From: Catenisphaera adipataccumulans
Lineage (GTDB): Bacteria > Bacillota_I > Bacilli_A > Erysipelotrichales > Erysipelotrichaceae
DNA: 64,000 bases
Assembly: GCF_014202755.1 (NCBI RefSeq)
Contig: NZ_JACHHK010000001.1
Span: 248,001-312,000 of the forward strand
Direction: 5' to 3'
Below, in pieces: positions 1 to 8,732 of this stretch. The position numbers and the translations under genes were made by a program. How positions within the stretch are numbered: the first letter of the stretch is position 1; the number at the start of each line of letters is the position of its first letter. The notes beneath the pieces are model-generated. The model worked only from the letters and a program-made list of their open reading frames with translations. It did not search any database and had not been told where the DNA came from.

Positions 1-840
1 TATGAGATCCTGGATACCGGCCATAAAGAAAAACTCGAACGCTGGAATCACATCATCCTGCGCCGGCCGGATCCAGTGTGTATCTGGCCGATCGAAAATG
101 AAAAATTATGGGATCGCGCCGATGCGGTTTACCATCGCTCTAAATCCGGCGGAGGTCACTGGGAAACCCGGCACCCGATCAAAGAATTCTGGACCATCAA
201 TTACAAAGATCTGAAATTTAAGATCAGTCCGACCGGCTTTAAACACACCGGTCTGTTCCCGGAACAGGCATCGAATTGGGATTTTATGATGGATGCCATC
301 CGCTCTTCCGGACGCGATGATATAAAAATATTGAACTTGTTTGCGTATACCGGCGGGGCAACCATGGCCTGTGCCAAGGCCGGTGCCGCCGAAGTCGTGC
401 ACGTCGATGCCGCCAAAGGCATGATCCAATGGGCCAAAGACAACATGAAACTGAATCATCTGGAAGACCATAAGATTCGGTTTCTGGTGGATGACTGTCT
501 GAAGTTCGTTCGGCGGGAACAGCGCCGCGGCAGAAAGTACGACGGGATCATCATGGATCCGCCCAGCTACGGACGCGGCCCGAAACAGGAACTTTGGAAA
601 TTGGAAGACTCGTTGTATGAACTGGCCGATGAGTGCCAGAAACTGCTGAGCGACGACGCTTTATTTATGATCATCAATTGTTATACGACCGGCTTTTCCT
701 GCCGGACATTAGCAGAAACGATGAACCGTGCCGTGCAGAAAAACCATGGCGGAACCATCGAAACTGGTGAAAACCTGCTGCCGGTCACTTCCGGCGGTGT
801 GCTGCCCTGCGGTATTTTCGGACGATGGACAAGAGATTAA
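1..840 (+). CDS. Class I SAM-dependent methyltransferase, 5' end outside window
   Basis: The frame is open from base 1, so the start codon lies upstream of the window. The visible part carries the SAM-binding loop LFAYTGGAT (about 35-40% into the visible chain), an acidic residue after the next strand (VHVDA) and the catalytic-type motif MDPPSYGRG. These match the COG1092/Methyltrans_SAM group of RNA methyltransferases related to RlmI/RlmK. The DPPSY motif suggests a base-modifying RNA methyltransferase, but substrate and position cannot be read from the sequence. The gene ends directly at a hairpin terminator, so it is the last gene of its transcript. The family call is firm; the substrate is unknown. 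Confidence 0.85.
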   Translation, partial: YEILDTGHKEKLERWNHIILRRPDPVCIWPIENEKLWDRADAVYHRSKSGGGHWETRHPIKEFWTINYKDLKFKISPTGFKHTGLFPEQASNWDFMMDAIRSSGRDDIKILNLFAYTGGATMACAKAGAAEVVHVDAAKGMIQWAKDNMKLNHLEDHKIRFLVDDCLKFVRREQRRGRKYDGIIMDPPSYGRGPKQELWKLEDSLYELADECQKLLSDDALFMIINCYTTGFSCRTLAETMNRAVQKNHGGTIETGENLLPVTSGGVLPCGIFGRWTRD

Positions 841-861
841 ACCCGCATCTGCGGGTTTTTT
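841..861 (+). terminator. Rho-independent terminator of the methyltransferase gene
   Basis: Inverted repeat ACCCGC/GCGGGT with a 4-nt loop followed by six T, starting one base after the TAA stop. Confidence 0.85.
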
Positions 862-875
862 ATTTATTTATTTCA

Positions 876-906
876 CAAAAAGAAGCAGGTCATTTTACCT
901 GCTTCT
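876..906 (-). terminator. Terminator of the met-ferredoxin operon
   Basis: On the minus strand the stem AGAAGCAGGT/ACCTGCTTCT encloses the ferredoxin stop codon in its loop and is followed by TTTTTG. The last codons of the ferredoxin gene form one arm of the stem. Confidence 0.85.
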
Positions 907-1078
907 TGATATGGATCGCATGCATCGGGCAGCTGAGCACAGCTTCTTGGGCCCGCGGCAAATCGGTATCGATGTCCTTGGCTTCGGCTTTGCCTTTCGG
1001 ACTGAGCACGAAGATCTCCGGACAGATCCCGGCACACATGCCGCACATCACACATGCATCACTTACTTCATATTTCAT
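890..1078 (-). CDS. Small monocluster-type [4Fe-4S] ferredoxin
   Basis: A 62-residue electron carrier. CxxCxxCxxxCP near the N-terminus (Cys 9, 12, 15, 19) and a later SCPMHAI Cys match the single-cluster ferredoxin pattern, in which three N-terminal Cys plus the distal Cys-Pro bind one [4Fe-4S] cluster. The ATG overlaps the metQ stop as ATGA, so translation should be coupled to the methionine transporter operon. There is no obvious reason for a transporter to need a ferredoxin, which makes the pairing odd. Its redox partner cannot be identified here. Family call is firm; role is unknown. Confidence 0.88.
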   Translation of the reverse strand: MKYEVSDACVMCGMCAGICPEIFVLSPKGKAEAKDIDTDLPRAQEAVLSCPMHAIHIKKQVK

Positions 1079-1917
1079 TCTTCAACCGGCAAGACCGCTC
1101 CTTTAAAATGCTTCTTGATCCATTTCTGGGTCTTTTCCGATTTCAAGATCTTGACCAGATCTTGCACGGCCTGACTGTCTTTATCTTTTTCCTGCACCGC
1201 AATGACATTGCCGTAGGTCTGTGCCACTTCACCGTCTGTCGATTCGGAAGCCAGCAGCTTATCCGTCACATCGGCATCCAATGCATAATTACCGTTGACG
1301 ACCCCATAATCAACATCATTCAGCTTTGATGCGATCTGCGCACCATCCATTTCTACCAAGTCCAGATCATGTGGATTTTTCTTTACTTGTTTCAGCGTCA
1401 CGCTTGTCGATGTTACTTTGACTTTCTTATCTAAGGTGATCAGTCCTTCATCCTGCAGCAGCAACAATGCCCTGGCTTCGTTGGAGGCATCGTTGGGAAT
1501 GGCGATCTGTGCGCCGTCAGAAATATTTTTCAGATCATCGCTTTTGCCGGCATAGATACCCATTGGTTCAAAGTGGATCTTTCCGGCAGAAACCAAATAG
1601 CCGTCATCTCCCTTTTTTAAGCCTTCATCTTTATTATAAGCAGTCAAATACGGCTGATGCTGAAAATAGTTGGCATCCAGACTGCCGTCGGATGTCGACG
1701 GATCAATTTCCGGATAATCCGAAAATTCTTTGATGACCAGCTTATACCCTTTGGCTTCATACTCTTTCTTCACATGTTTCAAAATGATCGCGTGCGGCGA
1801 TGTCGTTGCACCGATCGTCAATGTTTTTGTTTCTTTGGCATCAACAGTAGCTGGTACGGCCAGACTGACGGCAACCAGCGCGCTCAATGCCGCTTTTAAA
1901 ATTCTTGTTCTCTTCAT
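1075..1917 (-). CDS. metQ: MetQ-type methionine-binding protein (NlpA family)
   Basis: Substrate-binding component of the MetNIQ methionine ABC importer. The mature part shows family features such as LTIGATTSPHA and the segment DANYFQHQPYL. Start chosen at the ATG with AGAGGTAACAG before it, giving MKRTRILKAAL and a clean signal peptide to about residue 27 (ATVDA). Unlike typical MetQ there is no lipobox cysteine: the cut site looks like signal peptidase I (VDA/KE). In a single-membrane cell this would release the binder unless another anchor exists. Third gene of metNIQ, followed by a coupled ferredoxin. Methionine specificity is inferred from family and T-box context. Confidence 0.9.
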   Translation of the reverse strand: MKRTRILKAALSALVAVSLAVPATVDAKETKTLTIGATTSPHAIILKHVKKEYEAKGYKLVIKEFSDYPEIDPSTSDGSLDANYFQHQPYLTAYNKDEGLKKGDDGYLVSAGKIHFEPMGIYAGKSDDLKNISDGAQIAIPNDASNEARALLLLQDEGLITLDKKVKVTSTSVTLKQVKKNPHDLDLVEMDGAQIASKLNDVDYGVVNGNYALDADVTDKLLASESTDGEVAQTYGNVIAVQEKDKDSQAVQDLVKILKSEKTQKWIKKHFKGAVLPVEE

Positions 1918-2013
1918 ACTGTTACCTCTCTGTTTCTGTGCATTCATCATACTGAATCATCCGTTGGAACGGAATGATAAATCTTTGATAATCGTTATAA
2001 ATATTATTTATAA

Positions 2014-2682
2014 CTAATGTGTTGCCTTTGTGACCAGAAAATCGCCGAGCAGCTGGATGATCGAGATGATCACCAGGATCAAAACAATGATCACAAATGT
2101 AATGTCCCCCATCGACCGGTACAAGCCATAACGGATCGCCATATCTCCCAGACCGCCGGCGCCGATCGTTCCGACAATGGCGATCTGTCCGACCAAGGCG
2201 ATCATCGAAATCGTGATGCCGCGGATCATGCCTGGGACATTTTCCCGCAGCAGGACCTTGCCGATAATTTCCCATGGGCTCAGTCCCATCGCCTGACTGG
2301 CTTCCAAAATGCCAGGATCGATTTCCAGGATCGCCGTTTCCATCTGACGGGCAATAAACGGCGCCGTGCCGATCACCAGCGGCACCAAGGCCGCTTCCCG
2401 GCCGATCGTCGAACCAGCGATCCAACGTGTCAGAACGGCAACTGTCGGTACTAAGATAATAAATGGGATCGATCGGAATAAATTCACGATCTTATCCAGG
2501 ATCCAGAAGACGACCCGGTTTTCCATGATGCCGCCTCGGCGGGTCACGACCAAGATCACACCGATCAGCAGTCCTAAAATAGTCGAAAGGATGCCGCTGA
2601 TCACCAACATATATATGGTATCCCATATTGCCTGCGGAAACTCATCCGCATACATGATCACATTAGGAAAGTAGGCTGCCAC
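2014..2682 (-). CDS. metI: Methionine ABC transporter permease
   Basis: Membrane permease of MetNIQ, 222 residues, with about five hydrophobic helices and the conserved cytoplasmic loop EASQAMGLSPWEIIGKV, which contacts the ATPase. The start is GTG: the Shine-Dalgarno GGAGGTGA sits 6 nt before it and no ATG fits as well. It overlaps the end of metN by 20 nt, typical of tight co-translation. Length and topology are normal for MetI. Confidence 0.93.
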   Translation of the reverse strand: MAAYFPNVIMYADEFPQAIWDTIYMLVISGILSTILGLLIGVILVVTRRGGIMENRVVFWILDKIVNLFRSIPFIILVPTVAVLTRWIAGSTIGREAALVPLVIGTAPFIARQMETAILEIDPGILEASQAMGLSPWEIIGKVLLRENVPGMIRGITISMIALVGQIAIVGTIGAGGLGDMAIRYGLYRSMGDITFVIIVLILVIISIIQLLGDFLVTKATH

Positions 2683-3709
2683 GTTTGATCACCTCCACTC
2701 TGACACCGCTGTTCCTAAAATGGTCCAGCGCTTTCTGTACATCTGCCTCCTTGCCGGTAAAGATGGCTTCAATTTGTCCGATCGGTGTATCATGGACAAT
2801 TTCCACGTTGGCAAAGATCAGATTGATATCCACGTCAAATTTCCTTGATACCGTCGATATGATCGGATCGGCAGTATTGGCGCTTTTATACTGCAGACGC
2901 ACCAGCACCTGATCGGCCTGCAGCCGTGTGATCGGATGATCCTGTTCGATGAGTTCATCGATCTTTCGGGCGTTGTTCGTGGTATTGATGAAATTCTTCG
3001 TGATTTCCTGCTGCGGATTCGTAAACACGGATACGATATCGCCCTGTTCCACAATTTTTCCTTCTTCCATGACGGCCACATGATTGCAGACCTCTTTGAC
3101 CACCGCCATCTCATGGGTAATGATGACAACGGTCAAATGCATCGATTGATTGACCTTGCGGATCAATGCCAAAATATTCTGGGTCGTCTGCGGATCCAGC
3201 GCACTGGTTGCCTCATCACAAAGCAGCACTTTCGGATCATTGGCCAGCGCCCGGGCAATTGCCACCCGCTGTTTCTGACCGCCGGACAACTGGCTCGGAT
3301 AAGAATCGCCGCGGTCGGCCAGATCGATCAGCTCCAGCAGTTCATTGACCCGCGCCGTGATTTTCGCTTTGTCCCAGTGTAAATGCACCAGCGGCATCGC
3401 GATGTTGTCGAAGACCGTGCGGGACTCCATCAAGTTAAAATGCTGAAAGATCATGCCCATCTTCTGACGCTCCCGGCGCAGCTGCTTATCGTTCAGCTTC
3501 AGCAGATCCTGTCCTTCCAAATAAACCGCACCGGTATCGGGTTTTTCCAGCAGATTCATGCAGCGTACCAATGTACTTTTACCGGCGCCGGAAAATCCGA
3601 TGATGCCGAAGATATCCCCCTCCGGAATATCTAAACTGACATCCTGGACCGCATGCACTTTGCCGGCCTTGGTTTGGAACGTCTTTGATACATGTTCCAA
3701 TCGTATCAT
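2663..3709 (-). CDS. metN: Methionine ABC transporter ATPase with NIL domain
   Basis: ATPase that powers MetI. Walker A GFSGAGKST at about residues 38-46, signature LSGGQ at 141-145, Walker B VLLCDEAT at 161-168, H-loop in VVIITHEMAV. The C-terminal ~90 residues are the NIL (ACT-like) regulatory domain that binds methionine in this family. Start taken at MIRLEHV, 348 aa, with GGGAGAG upstream; longer in-frame starts would run into the T-box terminator region. First gene of the operon. Confidence 0.95.
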   Translation of the reverse strand: MIRLEHVSKTFQTKAGKVHAVQDVSLDIPEGDIFGIIGFSGAGKSTLVRCMNLLEKPDTGAVYLEGQDLLKLNDKQLRRERQKMGMIFQHFNLMESRTVFDNIAMPLVHLHWDKAKITARVNELLELIDLADRGDSYPSQLSGGQKQRVAIARALANDPKVLLCDEATSALDPQTTQNILALIRKVNQSMHLTVVIITHEMAVVKEVCNHVAVMEEGKIVEQGDIVSVFTNPQQEITKNFINTTNNARKIDELIEQDHPITRLQADQVLVRLQYKSANTADPIISTVSRKFDVDINLIFANVEIVHDTPIGQIEAIFTGKEADVQKALDHFRNSGVRVEVIKRGSLLS

Positions 3710-3725
3710 TTGTTTCTCTCCCTTC

Positions 3726-3976
3726 ATAAAAAAATCCCGTCCTGCATAGGACGAGATGTTACTCACGTGTTACCACCTATCTTCACGAAACAATTGCTTG
3801 TTCCGCCTCTTCAGGTACTTACATACCCTATCGCTGTAACGGGCGAACCCGTCATGACTTACCTATCAGCCACGCGGCTCGAAGACCATCTTCACTGCTT
3901 CTTCCTTGTCCGCTTCCACCGGCCGCGGACTCTCTGCAAAGGCTTCATCCAGCTACTCTTCTTCTTCCGTCGATTT
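3726..3976 (-). promoter_or_regulatory. T-box riboswitch leader of metNIQ
   Basis: About 250 nt of untranslated leader precede metN. It shows a stem I region with GCAGAGAGTCCGC, a T-box core close to the family consensus (AGGTGGTAACACG, 3766-3779) and an intrinsic terminator: ATCTCGTCC/GGACGGGAT (3734-3757) followed by seven T. A T-box senses uncharged tRNA and lets transcription pass the terminator. ATG at 3889-3887, inside the GAAGATGGTC segment, is the best candidate specifier codon and would fit tRNA-Met; this assignment is inference. Confidence 0.88.
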
Positions 3977-3982
3977 ACCTAA

Positions 3983-4010
3983 ATTATATCGAAATCTGGT
4001 TGAATGTCAA
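3983..4010 (-). promoter_or_regulatory. Consensus promoter of the T-box/metNIQ operon
   Basis: Perfect TTGACA (4010-4005), 16-nt spacer and perfect TATAAT (3988-3983). The -35 overlaps the stop codon of the upstream gene. Confidence 0.88.
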
Positions 4011-4732
4011 CAAATCAGCCAGTATGGATAGAACATGATGCCGTTTTTGATCATCCGCCGGATCAACGGCCGTCCCAAGGTCTGAAAATAATGTTCCAGG
4101 GTCGGCACCTGCAGCACCAGCAGATCCCCGCGTTTGCCGATCATCAACGATCCTCGGTCATCGAGATGGAAGGCTTCTGCCGGCCAGGAAGTGGCCGCCT
4201 GAAGCAGTTTGTCGCATGATACGCCGCAGGTGTTGAACAGCACGAAGGAAACCGGATGCATCGAATAAATATATGAATTCGGCGTTCCGAAATTACAGGA
4301 CAATAAAAACCGTTCGTTTTCCGCTTTCTGATAGTCTTCCAGGCAGCTCACGATCGGCAGCGGACAATGACGGCTGCGATAGAACACGTCCTGGGTCAGT
4401 TCCTGCCGCTGCAGCGAACTGTGGGTCGAAAGCAAGGTCAGAATGCCATTTTGTTTCATCGCATACAGCGCCGCTCCGGTATAACGCAGCTGATCGCCCA
4501 GGCGGACATGACGAAAGCCAATGTAGTTGCAGTCGATCAAAGCCGGCACGACGATCTCGCCTTTCGCATCGATCACCCGGGTCGCATCATCGACCCATGA
4601 TTTATAACTATGTTCACCGATGTCGATAATTTTTTCATGATACATCGCGACAAATGCATGATCGTAGATCGTAAACTGTTCATCGCATGTATATAAATGT
4701 TCAATATTTTTTATGATCAAGGTTGCTTTCAT
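4007..4732 (-). CDS. Truncated imidazolonepropionase-like amidohydrolase, probably inactive
   Basis: A 241-residue protein that resembles HutI only at its ends. The N-terminal ~70 residues form the amidohydrolase beta-sandwich half (IIKNIEHLYT, VIDAKGEIVVPALID). The C-terminus has the returning half (GSLMIGKRGDLLVL, then RPLIRRMIKNG). HutI is about 400 residues, so the middle of the barrel is missing. The metal motif after the first domain is replaced (IDCNYIGFRHV where HxH is expected), and the late Asp of the family (DxNPG) reads SCNFG. The reading frame is intact, so it may be an expressed, repurposed protein. TATAAT at 4754-4749 could serve it. No histidine-degradation neighbours are present. 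Confidence 0.6.
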   Translation of the reverse strand: MKATLIIKNIEHLYTCDEQFTIYDHAFVAMYHEKIIDIGEHSYKSWVDDATRVIDAKGEIVVPALIDCNYIGFRHVRLGDQLRYTGAALYAMKQNGILTLLSTHSSLQRQELTQDVFYRSRHCPLPIVSCLEDYQKAENERFLLSCNFGTPNSYIYSMHPVSFVLFNTCGVSCDKLLQAATSWPAEAFHLDDRGSLMIGKRGDLLVLQVPTLEHYFQTLGRPLIRRMIKNGIMFYPYWLIC

Positions 4733-4833
4733 ATTGTCTTCTCATTCTATTATACCCGAAATCATACGCTCCTGCCTATAGGCTTGCGATTTTATCAAAA
4801 TCCGCAATGCCGGTGGAGAACTGGTTCAATTTG

Positions 4834-4842
4834 TGATACAAT
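4834..4842 (+). promoter_or_regulatory. Extended -10 promoter of the hydrolase gene
   Basis: TGATACAAT fits the extended -10 form (TGnTATAAT) 26 nt before the ATG. No good -35 is visible. Confidence 0.45.
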
Positions 4843-4868
4843 CGGTCCAACCGAAAGGAGGAATCGGT

Positions 4869-5552
4869 ATGTTTTTCTTTCGCTCAAAACCAAAGCCTGT
4901 CATCGTAACGATCCACGGATTCGGCAAACGGCTGCACCATGAATTTGATCCGCTGGCTGACTACTTCCGGCAGCGGAAATACGAAGTCATTCAATTTGAT
5001 ATTTACGACGTTGACAATGCACAGGACGCCGATCCGGATGTCTGGATCAAACGCTGCACGCAGCAGATGAAGAAAGTCTGTGCCCAGCACGACAACGTTG
5101 TCCTGATCGGCTTTTCGATGGGCGGTGTGATTGCCTCCTATCTGGCGACGATTTTTCCGGTCAAACGACTGATCCTTGCGGCGCCGGCTTTTCAATATCT
5201 CGACACGCGGAAGATCGTCGAATATGGCGTCAAGGCCGTCAACAAGTGGCGGAAATCAGAACCGGAGACACCGGAAAAACCAAGTCCGGAACAAACCAAC
5301 GCCTTTACATCCATTGTCAGTCAATACAAAGACAGTATTGAGAACGTCTACTGTCCGGTGCTCATGATCCACGGCACGGACGATGAAGTCATCCCGCCGG
5401 CTAGTTCTCGCAATGCCTATAAAAAGATCCCTGGCAAGAAATTGCTATTGTTTATAGAAGGCGGACATCATCGCATGCTTTATGATCATACACTGCAGGA
5501 TGAGATCTTTCCGATCCTTGAACTGATGACGGAAGGAAAATTGATCGCATAA
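4869..5552 (+). CDS. Alpha/beta hydrolase (carboxylesterase-like)
   Basis: A 227-residue cytoplasmic hydrolase. HGFG oxyanion-type motif near residue 20, nucleophile elbow GFSMGG (Ser about 94), acid in HGTDDEVIPP and base in EGGHHRMLYD give a complete Ser-Asp-His triad. Layout resembles small esterases and acylglycerol lipases. Start chosen at MFFFRSKPK because AAAGGAGG lies 6-8 nt upstream; an earlier in-frame ATG overlaps the -10. It is a single-gene unit ending at a terminator. The substrate is not predictable. Confidence 0.82.
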   Translation: MFFFRSKPKPVIVTIHGFGKRLHHEFDPLADYFRQRKYEVIQFDIYDVDNAQDADPDVWIKRCTQQMKKVCAQHDNVVLIGFSMGGVIASYLATIFPVKRLILAAPAFQYLDTRKIVEYGVKAVNKWRKSEPETPEKPSPEQTNAFTSIVSQYKDSIENVYCPVLMIHGTDDEVIPPASSRNAYKKIPGKKLLLFIEGGHHRMLYDHTLQDEIFPILELMTEGKLIA

Positions 5553-5555
5553 AAA

Positions 5556-5580
5556 AAACGGGCCAATGCCCGTTTATTTT
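5556..5580. terminator. Bidirectional terminator between the hydrolase and pncA
   Basis: Stem AAACGGGC/GCCCGTTT with loop CAAT; A/T runs on both sides serve the converging genes. Confidence 0.82.
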
Positions 5581-6179
5581 ATGCTTGAAACAACACAGAT
5601 CCCGTTGGCTGCCATATTCTGCAGCGCCGCATCATTCCAGAACATCGCTGAATGCTCCGGACTGTCAAATGTATCCACACAATCGACCGGCACGATCACT
5701 CGCATGCCGGATTTATTATGTTCGTTCAGCCACGCCTGCAGGCTCAGCGCAAACTGCAGAATACACAAATCTGTGCAGCATCCCATGATGATCACATCCT
5801 GGTATGCATCCAGACCGCCGTCAAGATATTCCTCAAACGCCGGTGCAGTAAATGTATTGGTGCTGTTCTTACGCAGCACATACTTGATCAGCGGCTGCAG
5901 CTCATCCACGACCTCAGCTTCCTTGGTCCCGATCATGCAGTGCGGCGGATAGCTTTCGAACTCCCGTGTCCGGGGCGGGTGACTGTCGCACACGAACACA
6001 TTTCGGCAGGCCAGCGTTTTCAGTACCGCTTGCTGGGCGGGAATCAGACGCGCAATTTCCTGATCATGCAGAGCGCCTTCTTTCACAAAACCGTTGACCA
6101 TATCGACCACGAAAATGATCGGATCCTTTATCTCATCGATTGCCAGCGGCTGCCACGTATCCTGTTTCAGTCTGGCCAT
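5574..6179 (-). CDS. pncA: Nicotinamidase / isochorismatase-family cysteine hydrolase
   Basis: Predicted to deaminate nicotinamide to nicotinate. Family triad visible: Asp26 (VVDMVNGF), Lys104 (LRKNSTNTF) and Cys139 in GCCTDLC. Metal-site residues fit DSHPP near 65-69. It starts 1 nt after the pncB stop, so both enzymes are made together: PncA makes nicotinate, which PncB converts to the mononucleotide. At 201 residues it is of normal size. The isochorismatase family also contains other hydrolases, but the pncB neighbour makes nicotinamidase most likely. Confidence 0.87.
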   Translation of the reverse strand: MARLKQDTWQPLAIDEIKDPIIFVVDMVNGFVKEGALHDQEIARLIPAQQAVLKTLACRNVFVCDSHPPRTREFESYPPHCMIGTKEAEVVDELQPLIKYVLRKNSTNTFTAPAFEEYLDGGLDAYQDVIIMGCCTDLCILQFALSLQAWLNEHNKSGMRVIVPVDCVDTFDSPEHSAMFWNDAALQNMAANGICVVSSIK

Positions 6180-6180
6180 C

Positions 6181-7644
6181 TCAGTCCTCGTTCTTCTGTG
6201 ATTTATACAGTAAATCCATCTTCATTTCATAATAAGAAGGACTCATGTCTAAATAGTGAACGTGCGGGTTGTCAAAACGCAGTTCAGATACCCAGATCTC
6301 GTTATCCAATTGATCTTTGACATACTGACGAAGATCATCCAGATTTTCGGTCGGCATGATCCGCTTGCCGTCTTTGATGACCTGCTGCTGAAGCTCTTTG
6401 ACCGTGTAATTTTCATAATGCATATTTTTCCACGGTTTCTTGGAATCAATGTAACGATACCGGCGGCTCGTATCAACGGTTTCATCATATTTCGTCAGCA
6501 GATCCGAGATTGCCCGGCCTTCTTCGTCATACACACGATAGACTTTTTTCCGTCCCGGATTCGTGATCTTCTCTACGGTCTCGCTGACCTTGATCTTCGG
6601 GATACGTTCGCCGTTTTTCTCCACTTCGACGATCTTATACACCGCGCCGAAAACCGGATCGCTCTTTGAAGTGATCAGACGTTCGCCGACTCCGAAACTG
6701 TCGATCTGTCCGCCCTGCTCGATGATCGAATTGATGCTGTATTCATCCAGGCTGTTCGAAGCGACGATCATGCAGTCATTTAAGCCCGCTTCATCCAACG
6801 CCTTGCGCACTTTGATCGTCAAATAAGCCAGGTCGCCGGAATCCAGACGCACGCCCTTCAGACGTTTGCCCATCGGCTCCAATACTTCCTTGGCACAGCG
6901 GATCGCATTCGGCAGACCCGATTCCAGTACATCATAGGTATCGATCAACAAGATCGAATTGTCCGGATACATTTCACAGAACTTCTTAAAAGCTGTATAT
7001 TCATCATCCTGATACATGACCCAGGAATGCGCCATCGTTCCGCTCAACGGAATGTTGAACAGCTGACCGGCCAGCACGGTTGCGGTGCCGACCGCACCGC
7101 CGATGTATGCCGCACGGGCTCCGTAAACAGCCGCATCCATATTATGTGCGCGGCGGGCACCGAAATCCGATACGGCCCTGCCTTTGGCCGCCCGGACAAT
7201 GCGGCTGGCTTTGGTGGCGATCAGTGACTGATGGTTGATTTCAGCCAAAATAGCCGTTTCCACCAGCTGCGCATCGATCAGCGACGCATGTACCGTTAAG
7301 ATCGGTTCATTCGGATACATGATCGTTCCTTCGCGGAATGCAAAAATATCGCCTTTAAAATGATAATTGCGCAAGTACTCCAGGAATTCATCACAGAAAA
7401 TATTCAGCGACCGCAGATATTCGATATCCTCTTCACTAAAGTGCATATTTTCAATGTATTCGATGACTTGTTCCAATCCGGCAAAAATGGCATAGCCGCC
7501 GTTATCCGGATTTTTGCGGTAGAAGACATCAAACGTAACATAGTTATCTGCATGATCTTCGAAATAACCATTGGCCATTGTCAGCTCATACAAATCCATC
7601 ATCATGGTAAGATTTCGTTTGTCGAAAATTTTTTGTGCTGCCAT
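6181..7644 (-). CDS. pncB: Nicotinate phosphoribosyltransferase
   Basis: Joins nicotinate and PRPP to form nicotinate mononucleotide in the Preiss-Handler NAD route. 487 residues from MAAQKIF. Typical segments: MMMDLYELTMANGYF near the N-terminus, SDFGARRAH, the active-site region SGTMAHSWVM, and RLDSGDLAYL. Start chosen at the ATG with AAGGAGA 6 nt before; the longer frame would read into the promoter. First gene of a two-gene operon with pncA. Confidence 0.95.
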   Translation of the reverse strand: MAAQKIFDKRNLTMMMDLYELTMANGYFEDHADNYVTFDVFYRKNPDNGGYAIFAGLEQVIEYIENMHFSEEDIEYLRSLNIFCDEFLEYLRNYHFKGDIFAFREGTIMYPNEPILTVHASLIDAQLVETAILAEINHQSLIATKASRIVRAAKGRAVSDFGARRAHNMDAAVYGARAAYIGGAVGTATVLAGQLFNIPLSGTMAHSWVMYQDDEYTAFKKFCEMYPDNSILLIDTYDVLESGLPNAIRCAKEVLEPMGKRLKGVRLDSGDLAYLTIKVRKALDEAGLNDCMIVASNSLDEYSINSIIEQGGQIDSFGVGERLITSKSDPVFGAVYKIVEVEKNGERIPKIKVSETVEKITNPGRKKVYRVYDEEGRAISDLLTKYDETVDTSRRYRYIDSKKPWKNMHYENYTVKELQQQVIKDGKRIMPTENLDDLRQYVKDQLDNEIWVSELRFDNPHVHYLDMSPSYYEMKMDLLYKSQKNED

Positions 7645-7669
7645 ATGTTTTCTCCTTGGTTTCCGTTTC

Positions 7670-7699
7670 ATTATACCGCAATTTTTATGACTTTGTGAA
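7670..7699 (-). promoter_or_regulatory. Promoter of pncB-pncA
   Basis: TTCACA (7699-7694), 18-nt spacer, TATAAT (7675-7670), about 25 nt before the pncB ATG. Confidence 0.6.
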
Positions 7700-7710
7700 A
7701 AAATCCGCAA

Positions 7711-7741
7711 AGAAAAACAGAAGATCATTCCGCATCTTCTG
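7711..7741 (-). terminator. Terminator of the pgsA-cinA-recA operon
   Basis: Stem CAGAAGAT/ATCTTCTG with an 8-nt loop followed by TTTTTCT; it overlaps the end of recA. Confidence 0.82.
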
Positions 7742-8732
7742 TTTCGTTTTCTTTTTCTTTTAATTTCTGTTCCAATTCTGCCTGAAATTCCGGATTTTCC
7801 TGGATATAGGCTTTAGCGACCTCACGGCCCTGGCCGATTTTCTCGCCTTCATAGCTGAACCAGGAACCGGCCTTATGAATGATGTCCGCATCCACACACA
7901 GATCCAGCAATTCCGAAATATAAGAAATGCCTTTGCCGTACATGATCTCGATCATCGCCTGCTTGAACGGCGGCGCCACTTTGTTTTTTACGACCTTGAC
8001 ACGCACCTTATTGCCGATGATCTCCGATCCGTTTTTGATGACGTCTGCCTTGCGGATATCCAGACGCACCGAAGAATAGAACTTCAAAGCGCGGCCGCCC
8101 GGCGTTGTCTCCGGATTGCCGTACATCACGCCGACCTTCTCACGCAGCTGGTTGATGAAGATCGCCGTACATTCATTATGATTCATCATGCCGGCCAGCT
8201 TACGCATGGCTTTGGACATCATACGCGCTTGTGCACCGACCTGCAGATCGCTCATTTCCCCATCCAGTTCGGCCTGCGGGACCAATGCCGCCACCGAATC
8301 GACAACGACCAGATCCACGGCACCGCTGTCAATCAGCATCAACATGATATTCAGTCCCTGCTCGCCGGAATCCGGCTGCGATAAGATCAATTCATCAATA
8401 TTCACGCCTAAGTTCCGCGCATAAACCGGATCGATCGCATTTTCGGCATCGATGAAAGCGGCACGGCCGCCCATCTTCTGCACCTGCGCGATCGCATGCA
8501 GCGCCAGCGTTGTTTTACCGCTGGACTCCGGACCGAAGATCTCGATGATCCGGCCCTTCGGATAACCGCCGATCCCTAAAGCACGGTCCAGCAGCAGACT
8601 GCCCGAAGGAATTGGTTCCACATCCACGGCAGCCCGGTCACCTAGTTTCATAACGGAACCTTTTCCATATTCGCGTTCAATTTTCTTGACGACATCATTC
8701 AGCAATTTATCTTTATTGTCTTTTTCATCCAT
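7725..8732 (-). CDS. recA: Recombinase RecA
   Basis: ATP-dependent strand-exchange protein for recombination and SOS signalling. Walker A GPESSGKT at residues 67-74, Walker B in [13 protein letters not shown]1/L2 loop regions and the conserved [10 protein letters not shown]. 335 residues with a short acidic tail. One oddity: the near-universal DAEHALD reads DAENAID here; the catalytic Glu is kept and the His after it is Asn. The start overlaps the cinA stop by 8 nt. The order pgsA-cinA-recA is classic for Bacillota. Confidence 0.97.
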   Translation of the reverse strand: MDEKDNKDKLLNDVVKKIEREYGKGSVMKLGDRAAVDVEPIPSGSLLLDRALGIGGYPKGRIIEIFGPESSGKTTLALHAIAQVQKMGGRAAFIDAENAIDPVYARNLGVNIDELILSQPDSGEQGLNIMLMLIDSGAVDLVVVDSVAALVPQAELDGEMSDLQVGAQARMMSKAMRKLAGMMNHNECTAIFINQLREKVGVMYGNPETTPGGRALKFYSSVRLDIRKADVIKNGSEIIGNKVRVKVVKNKVAPPFKQAMIEIMYGKGISYISELLDLCVDADIIHKAGSWFSYEGEKIGQGREVAKAYIQENPEFQAELEQKLKEKENETEDAE

